From contig JADJIS010000002.1 of assembly GCA_016706865.1 (NCBI GenBank), forward strand, positions 1,116,001-1,180,000: 64,000 bases of DNA. The letters run 5' to 3'. Below, piece by piece: positions 17,403 through 27,168 of this stretch; the first letter of the stretch is position 1, and every line of letters starts with the position of its first letter. The notes under the pieces are model-generated. The model saw only the letters and a program-made list of their open reading frames with translations, was not told where the DNA came from and ran no database searches. Origin of the DNA: Bacteroidota bacterium (GTDB taxonomy: Bacteria; Bacteroidota; Bacteroidia; Chitinophagales; BACL12). Position numbers and translations under genes: made by a program.

Positions 17403-18274
17403 AACAGATCTCTATTATCGCACTTTTCCTTTTTGTTGTTTCCTGCAGCAACGAAAAAACTACTTCAGAAAATTTAAGCAGTAATTTTTCCTTTGCTTCT
17501 AATACAAGTAACAATCACGTTTTTAAAAATGAATTTGGTATTGAGGCATATTATGTGGGATATTTTGAAGCCTCAGTATATGATGATGCAAAAAATGTAA
17601 TGTACTCAAATAAAATTACAATTTCCATAGATTCCTTAAGTGAAACCATTTGTTTCGGACATAGTATAGTTGCCGGAAATATGCGTCCCTTTAAAGGTTC
17701 CTATAAAAAAAATAATGACAATACCTTTGAAGTTACAGCTAAAGAACCCGGTGACGATAAGTATGATGGCAGCTTTGTATTTGTGATCAATGCAAATTCC
17801 AACAAAATAATCGGTAAATGGAATTCCAATGATAAAAATCTTGCCGTTACAGAGAGAGAATATGAACTGGAACGCAAAACATTTGAATACAATCCTGATC
17901 TGGAACTTCCTGAATACCTTACCTATGAAGGATTATACGGTACTTATAAAGAAACTGACACTTCTACTACTGCTGAATCGTTAACCGATGATATTTATAA
18001 ATTCAATGCATCAAAAGTTTTATTAAAATCAAAAGATATAGAAAATATGTACCTGGCAGATCTTGAAGTAATGCGCAATGCAATTTATGCCCGTCACGGA
18101 TATTCATTCAAAAACAGAAAAATGCGTTTTCTATTCGACCACGCCGTAGAATGGTATATGCCTATTTCCACAAATATCACAAACGATCTCACAGATATTG
18201 AAAAACAAAATATCGAATTATTAAAACGCTATGAAAAACATGCTGTGAAGTATTATGATTCTTTTGGGAGATAA
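17399..18274 (+). CDS. YARHG-domain lipoprotein
   Basis: A 291-residue lipoprotein: signal peptide with lipobox FVVSC (Cys at about residue 16), then a strand-rich middle (residues ~50-160) and a C-terminal YARHG domain at ~210-280: EVMRNAIYARHGYSFKNRKMRFLFDHAVEWYMP. YARHG is an extracellular domain thought to bind the cell wall or other surface ligands. It is coupled to the DUF2306 gene. Likely anchored in the outer or inner membrane facing the periplasm. Confidence 0.85.
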   Translation: MKQISIIALFLFVVSCSNEKTTSENLSSNFSFASNTSNNHVFKNEFGIEAYYVGYFEASVYDDAKNVMYSNKITISIDSLSETICFGHSIVAGNMRPFKGSYKKNNDNTFEVTAKEPGDDKYDGSFVFVINANSNKIIGKWNSNDKNLAVTEREYELERKTFEYNPDLELPEYLTYEGLYGTYKETDTSTTAESLTDDIYKFNASKVLLKSKDIENMYLADLEVMRNAIYARHGYSFKNRKMRFLFDHAVEWYMPISTNITNDLTDIEKQNIELLKRYEKHAVKYYDSFGR

Positions 18275-18432
18275 ATCGAGATATTTTTGTAAAGTCAATT
18301 TTTAACTTGCTGCTTTATTAAAAGATTTGTAAAGAAACTTCATTTTGTGTTTTAAAAATTAAATTAATTGTAAATCTGCAAATAGATTAGGAGCAATGAT
18401 TTTATTTCGTTTTCGAAATCCAATTGTTGCAA

Positions 18433-19668
18433 ATGAATATTCAACCTGCTCTAACTTTAAATAAGAAATTATTTAATAATACTGTATTGTTGGCTGCCCT
18501 CGGCTATTTTGTCGACATATATGATCTTATGTTATTCGGCATTGTGCGTACACCCAGTTTAATGGCGCTGGGTTATGAGGGTGCGGAAATTACCTCTAAA
18601 GGATTGTTTTTACTAAATATTCAAATGGCAGGCATGTTGCTCGGTGGAATTATTTGGGGAATTTGCGGTGATAAGAAAGGCAGATTAAAAGTTTTATATG
18701 GTTCCATTTTGTTGTATTCTATAGCCACATTATTAAATGGATTTGTAAATAATTTAGATCAATATGCAATTTTACGCTTTATTGCAGGTATTGGTTTAGC
18801 GGGTGAGTTAGGCGCAGGTGTAACTTTAATTAGTGAGACCATGACAAAAGAAAAACGTGGATACGGAACCATGCTTATCGCTACACTTGGTGCTTTTGGT
18901 GCCATTTCTGCAGTTTTGATCGCAAAGAATTTTTCATGGCAAATCGCCTATTTCGCAGGTGGTGGATTAGGTATTTTATTGTTGTTATTACGCATAGGCT
19001 CATATGAATCGGGTATGTTTCAAAAAATGAAAAATGAAACTGGAGGACAGAATAATTTTATAAAACTATTCACCAACAAAAAATTATTAGGAAAATACTT
19101 TTTATGCATTTTAGGGGGAATTCCCATTTGGGTTATTTTGGGTTTGTTGATTATTTTATCACCTGAAATGAGTATAATAATAGGCGTATCTAAGCCGGTA
19201 AGTGCTGGCGCTGCAATTTTGTGGGTCTCTGTCGGAATGGCTATTGGAGATTTTGCAGGTGGAATGTTAAGTCAATATTTTAAGAATCGGGAAAAAGTTA
19301 TTATTGTGTATATTCTATTCAGTTTTATAGTTATATGCACCTATTTATATATAAGGAATATTGATCAGTCTACCTTTTATTTCTTATGTGCACTTCTTGG
19401 AGTAAGTTGCGGTTATTGGGCAGTTTATGTAAGCATGATAGCGGAGCAATTCGGTACAAATATTCGCGCGACCGTAGCTACCACTATTCCCAATTTTGTT
19501 CGAGCAATGGTAATTCCGATCACAGCATTATACATGTTTCTCAGCAATGAAATTTCAATCATAAATGCAGCAATGATCGTTGCTTCCTTATGTATTGCGG
19601 CTTCTGTTTTATCGCTTTTTTTGTTAAGGGATACCTATGGCAAAGACCTTGATTATTTGGAAAAATAA
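18433..19668 (+). CDS. MFS transporter
   Basis: About 411 residues and twelve hydrophobic helices. Motif A of the major facilitator superfamily is seen as GDKKGRLKVLYGS after helix 2, and RFIAGIGLAGELGAG in helix 4 resembles sugar or organic-anion porters. I chose the ATG at 18433 over a TTG nine bases upstream. The next gene, a MetE-like enzyme, shares an upstream motif (see findings), so the substrate might be linked to methyl or sulfur metabolism, but this is inference. Confidence 0.85.
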   Translation: MNIQPALTLNKKLFNNTVLLAALGYFVDIYDLMLFGIVRTPSLMALGYEGAEITSKGLFLLNIQMAGMLLGGIIWGICGDKKGRLKVLYGSILLYSIATLLNGFVNNLDQYAILRFIAGIGLAGELGAGVTLISETMTKEKRGYGTMLIATLGAFGAISAVLIAKNFSWQIAYFAGGGLGILLLLLRIGSYESGMFQKMKNETGGQNNFIKLFTNKKLLGKYFLCILGGIPIWVILGLLIILSPEMSIIIGVSKPVSAGAAILWVSVGMAIGDFAGGMLSQYFKNREKVIIVYILFSFIVICTYLYIRNIDQSTFYFLCALLGVSCGYWAVYVSMIAEQFGTNIRATVATTIPNFVRAMVIPITALYMFLSNEISIINAAMIVASLCIAASVLSLFLLRDTYGKDLDYLEK

Positions 19669-19853
19669 TTTCGCGCACCAAATAATATTTTGATTTAACA
19701 ATGAAGAATTAACATATTTTTTATGTGGATTCCTAAATTGTAAATGATTTGCAAATGCATGTAAATGTACTTTAAATCATTTTCCCATTCACTTTACACA
19801 GTTTACTTTCGGCAAATTATTATTTTCAAACAATTTACAATTAATAAAGTACT

Positions 19854-20936
19854 ATGAAGATTTCAACAGAACCTATAGGAAGTATTCCGCGTTCGGGATC
19901 ATTGATCGATGCGATGGGCAATCATGCCGCAGGAAATTTGAACGCAGCGGAGATGGATAACCTTTTTAAAGAAGCCACTCAAACTATAATCAGAAAATTT
20001 GAAGAAAGTGGCTCAGAAATAATTACCGATGGGGAACAAACAAAATCAAGTTTTGTAACTTACCCCTTAGAAGGATTAACACAGCTCGCTTCTGATGGTG
20101 TGGTAATTCCATTTGCTGATGGACATACACGGCAACTGCCTCGTTTAACTGCCGGACCATTCAAATGCGGTAAATATGCGGTTGATTATTTAAGGAAGGC
20201 GAAAATGCTTACCTCTTTGCCTGTAAAACAAGCCGTAATTTCTGCTTCAGCAATGAGTTTATTATATCCACAAAACGGAATTGAAAATTATTCACGGGAG
20301 CAATTTATTACTGATCTTATTAATGAAGCCGAAAAAGACATAAGACTCTGTTTAGAAGCAGGTGCATACAATGTGCAAATAGATTTTACAGAAGCTCGGC
20401 TTGCAATTAAATTGGATCCCTCACTGAATTTACTTAAAATGTTTATTGATCTTAATAATCAGGTTATAGATCGTTTTAATGAAAGTGATCGCAAACGGAT
20501 TGGTGTGCATTCTTGTCCCGGTGGTGATCACGATTCAACACACAGTGCAGATATTGATTATGCAGATCTGTTACCATCCTTGTTCGAATTACACGCAACA
20601 AATTTTTATCTGGAATTCGCAGCGGAAAAAGATAAACGACATGTTTTGGAAGTAATTAAATACAACTTAAAACCTGGTCAAAAAGTTTTTATCGGTGTAA
20701 CAAATGTAATTTACACGAGGATTGAAACCCCCGAGGAAATTCGCGATCTGATCTTATTGGCTGCAGAATATATTCCCATTGCTCAATTAGGAACAACAGA
20801 TGATTGCGGATTTTCTCCTTTTGCAGACGATCGTTCAACGGCACAGGATATTGCTTTTGGTAAAATAAAGGCAAGAGTGGAAGGAACAAGAATGGCGGAA
20901 AGTATATTAAGTAAAACGGTTCAACCGGTAGTATAA
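19854..20936 (+). CDS. MetE C-terminal-domain-like methyltransferase (cobalamin-independent type)
   Basis: A 360-residue single-domain protein resembling the catalytic C-terminal half of MetE, a zinc enzyme that methylates homocysteine. It shows IPRSGSLIDAMGN, DGEQTKSSFVTYPLEGL, a His-x-Cys pair in GVHSCPGGDHDSTHS, and a later Cys in GTTDDCGFSPF, which together fit the zinc site. The MetE N-terminal domain is absent, as in archaeal and 'core-MetE' proteins, which can use other methyl donors. The true substrate is unknown. A strong terminator follows. Confidence 0.8.
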   Translation: MKISTEPIGSIPRSGSLIDAMGNHAAGNLNAAEMDNLFKEATQTIIRKFEESGSEIITDGEQTKSSFVTYPLEGLTQLASDGVVIPFADGHTRQLPRLTAGPFKCGKYAVDYLRKAKMLTSLPVKQAVISASAMSLLYPQNGIENYSREQFITDLINEAEKDIRLCLEAGAYNVQIDFTEARLAIKLDPSLNLLKMFIDLNNQVIDRFNESDRKRIGVHSCPGGDHDSTHSADIDYADLLPSLFELHATNFYLEFAAEKDKRHVLEVIKYNLKPGQKVFIGVTNVIYTRIETPEEIRDLILLAAEYIPIAQLGTTDDCGFSPFADDRSTAQDIAFGKIKARVEGTRMAESILSKTVQPVV

Positions 20937-20969
20937 CTATTTTTGAATTTAGTATTCTTCATATTATAA

Positions 20970-21000
20970 AAGCGCCTTAAATTAGAAGGCGCTTTTTCTA
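20970..21000 (+). terminator. Rho-independent terminator
   Basis: Perfect stem AAAGCGCCTT (20970-20979) with AAGGCGCTTT (20987-20996), seven-base loop, T run. It ends the MetE-like gene. Confidence 0.9.
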
Positions 21001-21054
21001 TTTTAGGAATTGTTGGTAATAAACTTGAAATCTTAAACTCTGTCGTTAAAAAAT

Positions 21055-21465
21055 TCACTCAGTTTTTGCCCACATCATTGTATTGTGATGCATTGATCCT
21101 TGTGACTCAAAATTACAATAATTCTCATTATGCTCCGAAATATTCCATACATTTTGTATTTGCCACATTATGGAATTATGATCACAACTGTGTAATTGAA
21201 AACTGCATTCAAAATGATCGGCGTCATTCCATTCCCAATCACAATAATATATTGTTCCATTTCCACTTATGATCATACTTCCATCCTCATCACAGGTTAT
21301 AATAAAATCACTAAACTGTTCCGTAACATCATTTCCATTCATTACAAACGAAGTAATTTTCCAACTTCCCACCAAGCTGTGCTCATTAATAAATTCAATA
21401 TCATCACAAGAATTATTCATCAGCATTACCATAAATGCAACAACTAATATCAGATTCTTTTTCAT
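21055..21465 (-). CDS. Lipocalin-like lipoprotein, unknown function
   Basis: A 136-residue protein. A hydrophobic signal ends in a lipobox-like MNNSC (Cys at about residue 20). The mature part begins LVGSWKITSFVMNG, typical of the lipocalin-like proteins common in Bacteroidota, and runs through DGSMIISGNGTIYYCDWEW. Likely a periplasm-facing lipoprotein; ligand unknown. It is convergent with the MetE-like gene. Confidence 0.7.
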   Translation of the reverse strand: MKKNLILVVAFMVMLMNNSCDDIEFINEHSLVGSWKITSFVMNGNDVTEQFSDFIITCDEDGSMIISGNGTIYYCDWEWNDADHFECSFQLHSCDHNSIMWQIQNVWNISEHNENYCNFESQGSMHHNTMMWAKTE

Positions 21466-21649
21466 AACAAAATATTTAATTAGAACAATTATTTACAGCC
21501 CCAAATTAGCCCTGATCATCATAACTACGGGTGACCTAGGTTATGCAGTTTAATGATTTAGGTAAGGAGGGAGGAGAAAGCCGCCTTCGCTAAAGCTACG
21601 GTGGCTAAGAGGAGTTTAAATTTCTTACGAAATTTTATTAAATCCCATC

Positions 21650-21684
21650 ATGTCGTATGTCGTATGTCCTATGTCGTATGTCGT
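21650..21684. repeat. Heptamer repeat ATGTCGT x5
   Basis: Five tandem 7-base units, one variant ATGTCCT. The rest of the 21466-21720 gap shows nothing I can name. Confidence 0.85.
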
Positions 21685-21720
21685 AAAAATACACTAATTT
21701 CAACCCGCTAAAACACACAC

Positions 21721-22413
21721 ATGAAAAAATATACTGTCGGAATATTCTTTTGCCTGTCAATTACTGGTCTATATGCGCAATCTTCGGGATCGGGGGGATT
21801 TAGTTTTCATTATGCAAATGCAAATCGTCCGGGATTGGAAAGTTATTTTGAAACTTTATCCGACAGTATGGATCTTGATGAGGTATTAAACATACATGGT
21901 GGAGCTGGATTCGGCATACGTTTTTTATTTGGAACGGAACATTTGGAATATGAAGTAGGAGGAGGTTATACACGCTCGGCAGATGAAATTGGATCGGAAA
22001 CGGAAAATCAGGTTTCTTACAACAATTCAGATATTGCCATGAACTTCGGAGTGAATTATTTACCGGTAAATTTTTTCCTTCTTGGCGGATCATTTGTTAT
22101 TAATTCCACGAATGCAAAAAGTTTAGAATCGGGAGAGGGTTTTGGAGATAAACAAATGGAATTATTACCCTCCGTAAATTTCCATATTTTTCGGGGATAT
22201 TCCATAGCTCTTCGTGCACAATCCGGATTTTACATTAATACCAATAAAGACGATCACAACAGAATGCGATTAACCGCTTATTATACCTATGGTATCACAA
22301 AATATAATTTCTACACTGTTTCCGAAAAACGTCTTACCGGATACATAACCGGTGATCAAAAAACGCATTATGATATTGCGGGAATTGAGTTGGCGTTTTT
22401 GTTTGGGTTTTGA
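21721..22413 (+). CDS. Secreted beta-barrel-like protein
   Basis: A 230-residue protein; signal peptide to about residue 20 (FFCLSITGLYAQ). The mature part has barrel-like strands separated by Gly and Asn turns: GGFSFHYANANRP, GAGFGIRFLFGTEHLEYEVGGGYTRS, IAMNFGVNYLPVNFFLLGGSFVIN, SIALRAQSGFYIN, RLTAYYTYGITKYNF, and the C-terminal GIELAFLFGF ending in an aromatic residue as barrels usually do. Function unknown; outer membrane inferred. Confidence 0.7.
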   Translation: MKKYTVGIFFCLSITGLYAQSSGSGGFSFHYANANRPGLESYFETLSDSMDLDEVLNIHGGAGFGIRFLFGTEHLEYEVGGGYTRSADEIGSETENQVSYNNSDIAMNFGVNYLPVNFFLLGGSFVINSTNAKSLESGEGFGDKQMELLPSVNFHIFRGYSIALRAQSGFYINTNKDDHNRMRLTAYYTYGITKYNFYTVSEKRLTGYITGDQKTHYDIAGIELAFLFGF

Positions 22414-22524
22414 AATTTATTAAATAAACGAAATGTTTAAAAATTTAAGTGTCGATAAAATTTCATTTTTTTCACTCACGTAAACACTTTTATAAAGAAT
22501 AAATAATCAAATTCCCCAAAGTTT

Positions 22525-22612
22525 TATTTTTCCGGCAGCCGACATAAAATACATTTCACGTTTTCTTGCTGCATCAAAGTATTCAGAGGTTAAAGAATAA
22601 AAATAGACCTCC
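22525..22612 (-). pseudogene. Fragment of a duplicated GIY-YIG gene
   Basis: On the minus strand this stretch repeats the C-terminal third of the neighbouring GIY-YIG gene. CGTTTTCTTGCTGC is identical in both, followed by matching AATAAAAATAGACC. The N-terminal part is missing; the copy ends at a GC hairpin at 22611. It is a broken duplicate, not a gene. Confidence 0.65.
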
Positions 22613-22660
22613 AGCACCCGCGTCGAGCTGGTGGGTAACCCTTACCAAGAATTAAAATCA
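22611..22660 (-). pseudogene. tRNA-Glu-like relic with inserted GC hairpin
   Basis: GCGTCGAGC inside a CCAGC/GCTGG stem, then GGGTAACCCTTACCAAGAAT and a TAAAATC tail, parallels the truncated tRNA-Glu copies at 42.3-42.7 kb (GCGTCGAGCAGG, then GGGGAACCCC, TACCAAGAATG, AAAATC). It lies between a GIY-YIG gene and its fragment. Similarity is partial, so the assignment is tentative. Confidence 0.4.
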
Positions 22661-22894
22661 TACTTCTCGAAGTTTTCTTTTTCCTGCTCCAGACTTAAAA
22701 TAAATTTCGCGTTTTCTTGCTGCTTCAAATCCCTCACAAGGTTCAATAAAAAAAATAGACCATGGCATAAATGCTTTTGTATATCTATTTTTTCCGGAAT
22801 TGTGTTCCTTCAATCTGCGTTCTGTATCAGTGGAGATTCCAACATAAATTTCATTATTGACTTTGTTTTTAAGGGCATAAACATAAACTATCAT
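22658..22894 (-). CDS. Small GIY-YIG nuclease-domain protein
   Basis: About 78 residues. The start at 22894 (MIVYVYALKNKVNNEIYVGIS) removes an implausible 11-residue extension. The GIY-YIG core is clear: YVYALK..EIYVGIS, the Arg-rich segment TERRLKEHNSGKNRYT, and EARKREIYFKSGAGKRK with the Glu that binds metal. Such short stand-alone proteins occur in many copies in Bacteroidota, often beside tRNA or rRNA genes. Here it sits just downstream, in the minus direction, of the tRNA-Glu junctions and is flanked by a fragment of itself, which suggests copy spread by nuclease action. Confidence 0.85.
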   Translation of the reverse strand: MIVYVYALKNKVNNEIYVGISTDTERRLKEHNSGKNRYTKAFMPWSIFFIEPCEGFEAARKREIYFKSGAGKRKLREV

Positions 22895-22919
22895 AATTGT
22901 TGTTTTTAAGGTAAAAAAA

Positions 22920-22950
22920 AAGACCAATTTGCGAATTGCAAATTGATCTT
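22920..22950. terminator. Hairpin before cassette junction 1
   Basis: AAGACCAATTTGC with GCAAATTGATCTT (one mismatch), with A tract to the left and T tract to the right, so it can terminate in both directions. It lies 16 bases before the TAGCCC junction. Confidence 0.75.
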
Positions 22951-22966
22951 TTTTATATTAGGATAG

Positions 22967-23142
22967 TAGCCCAAAGGATACCATTATCGAACCAATTGGT
23001 ATTGAGAATGAAAGAGTTACATAAACTTTGTATCTGAATTGCTGCTAAATGTGTCTTTTAGTAATAATTAGTTTTCCATACAAACGAAAGTTGAATCTCC
23101 ATTTTTGGTCAGATTTTGTCAATAATTATAGTGATTTTTTGA
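22967..23142. repeat. Junction/leader module, copy 1
   Basis: Begins TAGCCCAAAGGATACCATTA, continues with ATCGAACC and GAATGAAAG, and ends GGTCAGATTTTGTCAATAAT plus TATAGTGATTTTTTGA (23107-23142). Copies 2 and 3 share the first 31 bases exactly and the end block almost exactly, at the same spacing. On the minus strand the start resembles the T-arm and 3' end of tRNA-Glu. The gap 22928-23318 holds only this module and the promoter. Confidence 0.85.
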
Positions 23143-23194
23143 AAAATTTTTAAAGTTTCCATGTAAATTGGAGGTAAAGCAGAATATACACCAA

Positions 23195-23202
23195 TAAATT
23201 TG
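23195..23202 (+). promoter_or_regulatory. -7 promoter box TAAATTTG, cassette 1
   Basis: TAnnTTTG within TAAATTTGGTAAT, text shared by the three leader modules; in cassettes 2 and 3 a start ATG follows within about 20 bases. Here the ATG at that place opens no useful frame and the gene begins later. Confidence 0.5.
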
Positions 23203-23318
23203 GTAATTTTCAAATTAAATAATGAAATGCTTCTATCTTGAATTGTTAGAAGTTCCGCGCTGCTTTATTTATTATCATTTCCAATCGAAAATCTTAAATC
23301 AAACTAAAATATATAAAA

Positions 23319-25888
23319 ATGAAAAATCCAATTACCAAAATGCGGCATCGAGCTGCTGTGTTATTTACTTTTCTCTTAATATTTAACTCCCATTTAAAGG
23401 CGCAGTATTTTCCTGATGAAGAAATATTTGATACTACCGGTATCATTCAGGAAACGCTGACCGATGGCATGGATACCGTTTGGTATTGGGACTTGACGAG
23501 GAAGAACTAGAAACAGGAGAAAATTACCGGACTTCATCAGGCATGAAAAAAGAATACTTCAGTAATAATTATAGCCAATACGCGAAAGTGCATGGAGACT
23601 CAACTATTTATGTTAATTTAGGCAGTAATATAAATGATGTTAATCAGGGTCAATATGGATTTCATATTGCGGGAATATTCGGAAGGAAACAAATTCCCAA
23701 CGATAGCTCCGCTCTTGACCAATGGAACTGGATGAGTGATCTTGCTCCTGCAAGGTTACGATTTCCAGGAGGGGCAGACAGTAAATTTATGCACCTTTTG
23801 GAGGGTCCGGGGGTATGGGTATGATCTCGAAGAAATAATACGATTTTATGACCGGACAGATGGTGTTGATAACGCACCAATATTTGACACAATTGTTGAA
23901 GCTCTGAATATTAATACCACACCTGATTCCTTCTATTTAAGCTGGATGCATGTTCAAGAAGTTGGCGATTTTAAAGGATTTGGTGGAAGATGGCTTGATG
24001 AACAAATACTAGATTCAACGCACAGGCATATTGATGATTTTATTGAAATGATTCAAAAATAGAAACTGAAAATCCCGGGCACACAGTCGATGTTGTTGTA
24101 GACCTGAATATAATGAATGAAACAGCAAGCGATTGCAGAGCAATAGTAGAATACTTAAGGGATAACCCGACACATGATGTAAATGTAGTGTATGTTGAAT
24201 TGGGTAATGAAATGTATTACAAATTCTCTGAAAAAATGCTTGGGATTTATGAGTTAGAAGATTACTGGATATATATAAACGGGGGTATTACGGATAGCCT
24301 TGACAGTGTTTTGATCGGAGGTGATGTCTGGTCTGACCACGATTATATAGCTGCTTTTAAGACAGACCCAGAATTTACTTGCAAAATCGCACTACCTACG
24401 GAAAATATCCATGATACAACGTTTGCATTATTTGCCGAAGCAAAAATTGAAGGAACATATAATTACTCAGACTGGAATGACAGTTTATTTACCAAACGCT
24501 TGGAAAAAGTAGAAATTACAGGCGAACCGGGACACTACCGAAAAGCTTTTGATGCCTATGCGATACATCCATACTATGAAACAAAAAATTATGATACCAT
24601 TTCATTTAATCATCTGGAATCAACCTATTCATGTAGCCTCGGAGATACACTTGGTTGGCTCTATGACACTTATGATACAAGGCTTGAGGATGCTTTTGAT
24701 GGCATAGCTAAAAATTTTAAAGCATTTAATAAAACTTGGTACCTTGAATCATGGGATTTACATAAGGTATCTCGGATTAAATCTTTCCATTTCCTTGGGA
24801 GGTAAGGATGTAATAACTTCTGAATATAATTTCAAGGATAGTGGGAATTGATATCCTGCAACTCAAATTAACCAAATTGGGGTCTACGGGCAATCTTTTG
24901 TGCATTGTGTGATGCTTCAGGAATGGTGGTTAAAAAATTTAAAACTGAATTACAATTCCAATTATCGTCGTAACTTTTTTAAATATGCACATTTACACAA
25001 CTACGCTGGTGGAAGTAATAGCATCTTATGAGTCCGGCAAAAAGACCGAATGAGTTGGATTCAATCGGGAAGAACATTTATCCTTATAATGAGCCGATAG
25101 ACAGTGTTGATGCAAGAAATTATTATATAAAGCGAGCAACGTTTTTTGTAATGCAGTTATTAAGTGAAATAAGTAAACAGAATCTCTCTTATCTCCAATG
25201 TAATTTTACAATTGCAAGAAATAATATTAATGTCCAACCAACGGTTTTTATTGATTCTGCAAAAACAAACCTGTTCATATATTTTACAAATTCGGGAGAT
25301 GAATCGCAGCAAATTCAATTGAATCTGTCAGGAACAACCGGAATCTATGCTCCTGACGGGTTATTATATATTTCTGATACAGCAACTATTTATTCCGTAA
25401 TCGCAAAAAAGCCATATTCTACTTCAGGGAGAGGCCAGAATACCTTATTTGTTCTCAATGAATGTTATAACAATATAAACGATGTTCATTATTCGATAGA
25501 AATAACCCAAATAGATACCTTTAAAAATGCCCCATCTTCAGGTGATCCTTTGTTAACTCTGGAGGTCTTACCTTACTCATTCGGATATATTAGAGTGCCG
25601 ATTGCTGCCGATTATCCTCCGTGAGAAGGTAGCAAACCAACATTTAGTTTAAATCTCTATCCGAATCCGGCCAATCTGGAAATAAAAGTGCATATAAACG
25701 GCGAAAGTTTTGATGATCTGAGTATCTTTAATGTGCAGATTGTGAATTTACAGGGAGTTACTTGTTATAGTTCACAGCTTCAAAATAATCATAAAGTAGA
25801 TATTTCACAATTATCCGCTGGAGTGTACCTGATGACCATTGAATTAAGAAACGGAATAAGGATGAATAAACAATTTGTAAAACTATAA
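23319..25888 (+). pseudogene. Decayed T9SS-secreted glycoside hydrolase (clan GH-A-like)
   Basis: Pieces in different frames read as one protein of about 850 residues. A signal peptide (23319) leads to LAPARLRFPGG, SFYLSWMHVQEVGDF, VNVVYVELGNEMYY with the Asn-Glu pair typical of the acid/base residue in clan GH-A, DAYAIHPYYE and WYLESWDLH, where the Glu could be the nucleophile. These suggest a GH39/GH51/GH79-like enzyme, such as an arabinofuranosidase. A T9SS sorting domain ends it at 25888 (LYPNPANLEIKV...AGVYLMTIELRNG). Frame changes lie near 23495, 23805 (G run), 24058 (A run), 24802 and 25028, and in-frame TGA stops near 24849 and 25622. That many lesions in one gene mean true decay. Confidence 0.75.
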
Positions 25889-25890
25889 TA

Positions 25891-26767
25891 TTGAAACCGG
25901 ATAATAAACTATTGCAATATTCCACATTTGCTGTCAGTTTTCTTTTTCTAAAGGAAGCTGATGGCGAAGCTAGTATACAGATATTGATCCAGATACAGTA
26001 ATTGATAACCATCTTGAACTTGTAAGGTTAGATATTGACGACAATGGAATCTTAGACTTTGCCTTTTTGAAATTCACAGGAATTGGTTATACCTATTGGG
26101 GAAGTGATTATTTATATTTTTATTATTTACATGCTGCACCTCAATATCCGAGTAATGCGATCGCAGGCTTAGAAAGTGTGATAGATCCTTCTTATGGGGG
26201 TTTTACATTATATTATCCTTATGCACTTTTAAGTAATGAATTTATTGACGAGGGGTTAGACTTTCAAAATGATTTTTATCAGATAATAGCGGGAAGAATT
26301 GTATTAGATGGAGTAACAATAACAAATAGAGGTAAGTGGACACCAGAAAAAACAGATAATTATTTCGGAATTAGATTCCTTGATGAATACGGATGCAATC
26401 ATTATGGATGGATACGCTGTGATACAAAAGGCAAAGGAGATACTTTAATTATTAAGGATTACGCGTATGAAACCAAATGTGATGTTGGCATTTTAGCCGG
26501 AGATACAATTGGCGATACAACAACTGTCGGCATCGAAGAAAATAATATTTTAGATGCTACTGTTTACAGTTTTAAAAATACTTTATATATAAACCTGAAT
26601 GAATTAATAAGTGACCTTGAAATTCATGTGTTTGATGTTACCGGAAAAAGGTTTATTCAGATAAAATAACAAATCTACAAACACAGATAGAATTGATTGA
26701 AGCTAAAGGAACTTATATTATTAAACTATTTTCACCAGAAGGAAAGTTTACTAAAAGATTTTTATAA
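25891..26767 (+). pseudogene. Decayed secreted protein with T9SS tail
   Basis: A start-like TTG at 25891 opens a short frame; a frame change near 25975 leads into YTDIDPDTVIDNHLELVRLDIDDNG, then FAFLKFTGIGYTYWGSDYLYFYYLH. One open stretch runs to 26669, and a further frame change gives KGTYIIKLFSPEGKFTKRFL ending at 26767, a typical T9SS end. Only part of an N-terminal signal can be made out. No known enzyme motif; probably a broken surface protein of the same cassette. Confidence 0.6.
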
Positions 26768-26871
26768 ACTAATTTAAGTTTTTGTTTAATTGTTACTCTC
26801 TAATAAAAGATGAAAATGCTATCGAATATTTTAAAACTTAATTTGTGAAAGGTTAGATGGTTTTTTAAATT

Positions 26872-26910
26872 TCATCCACAAACAATTGATACTCAACTGT
26901 TTGTGGATGA
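26872..26910. terminator. Hairpin before cassette junction 2
   Basis: Perfect 13-base arms TCATCCACAAACA and TGTTTGTGGATGA, three bases before the TAGCCC junction. The sequence differs from the other junction hairpins, but the position is the same. Confidence 0.8.
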
Positions 26911-26913
26911 TTG

Positions 26914-27090
26914 TAGCCCAAAGGATACCATTATCGAACCAATTGATGTTGAAAATGAATGAGTTATATAAATTTCGAACCTGATTTCTGCTAAAAGCCT
27001 CTTTTTAGAACATAATGGTGTAACATATAAACAATTGGTTGAACATCTATTTTCGGTCAGATTTTGTCAATAATTATAGTGATTTTTTGA
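26914..27090. repeat. Junction/leader module, copy 2
   Basis: Same module as at 22967: identical first 31 bases, GGTCAG block at 27055, same internal length within one or two bases. It fills most of the 26768-27168 gap. Confidence 0.85.
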
Positions 27091-27142
27091 AAGATATTTA
27101 AAATTTCTTCCGAAATTGTAAGAAAACTCGTAAAAACCACAG

Positions 27143-27150
27143 TAAATTTG
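27143..27150 (+). promoter_or_regulatory. -7 promoter box TAAATTTG, cassette 2
   Basis: TAnnTTTG match 18 bases before the ATG at 27169, in the shared TAAATTTGGTAAT text. Confidence 0.6.
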
Positions 27151-27168
27151 GTAATATTCAATTAAATA

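Noticed and set aside
22967..23142. The conserved leader module was considered as a riboswitch.
   Set aside because: Its middle has diverged without obvious conserved pairing, and the genes behind it are surface proteins; a recombination/promoter module fits better.
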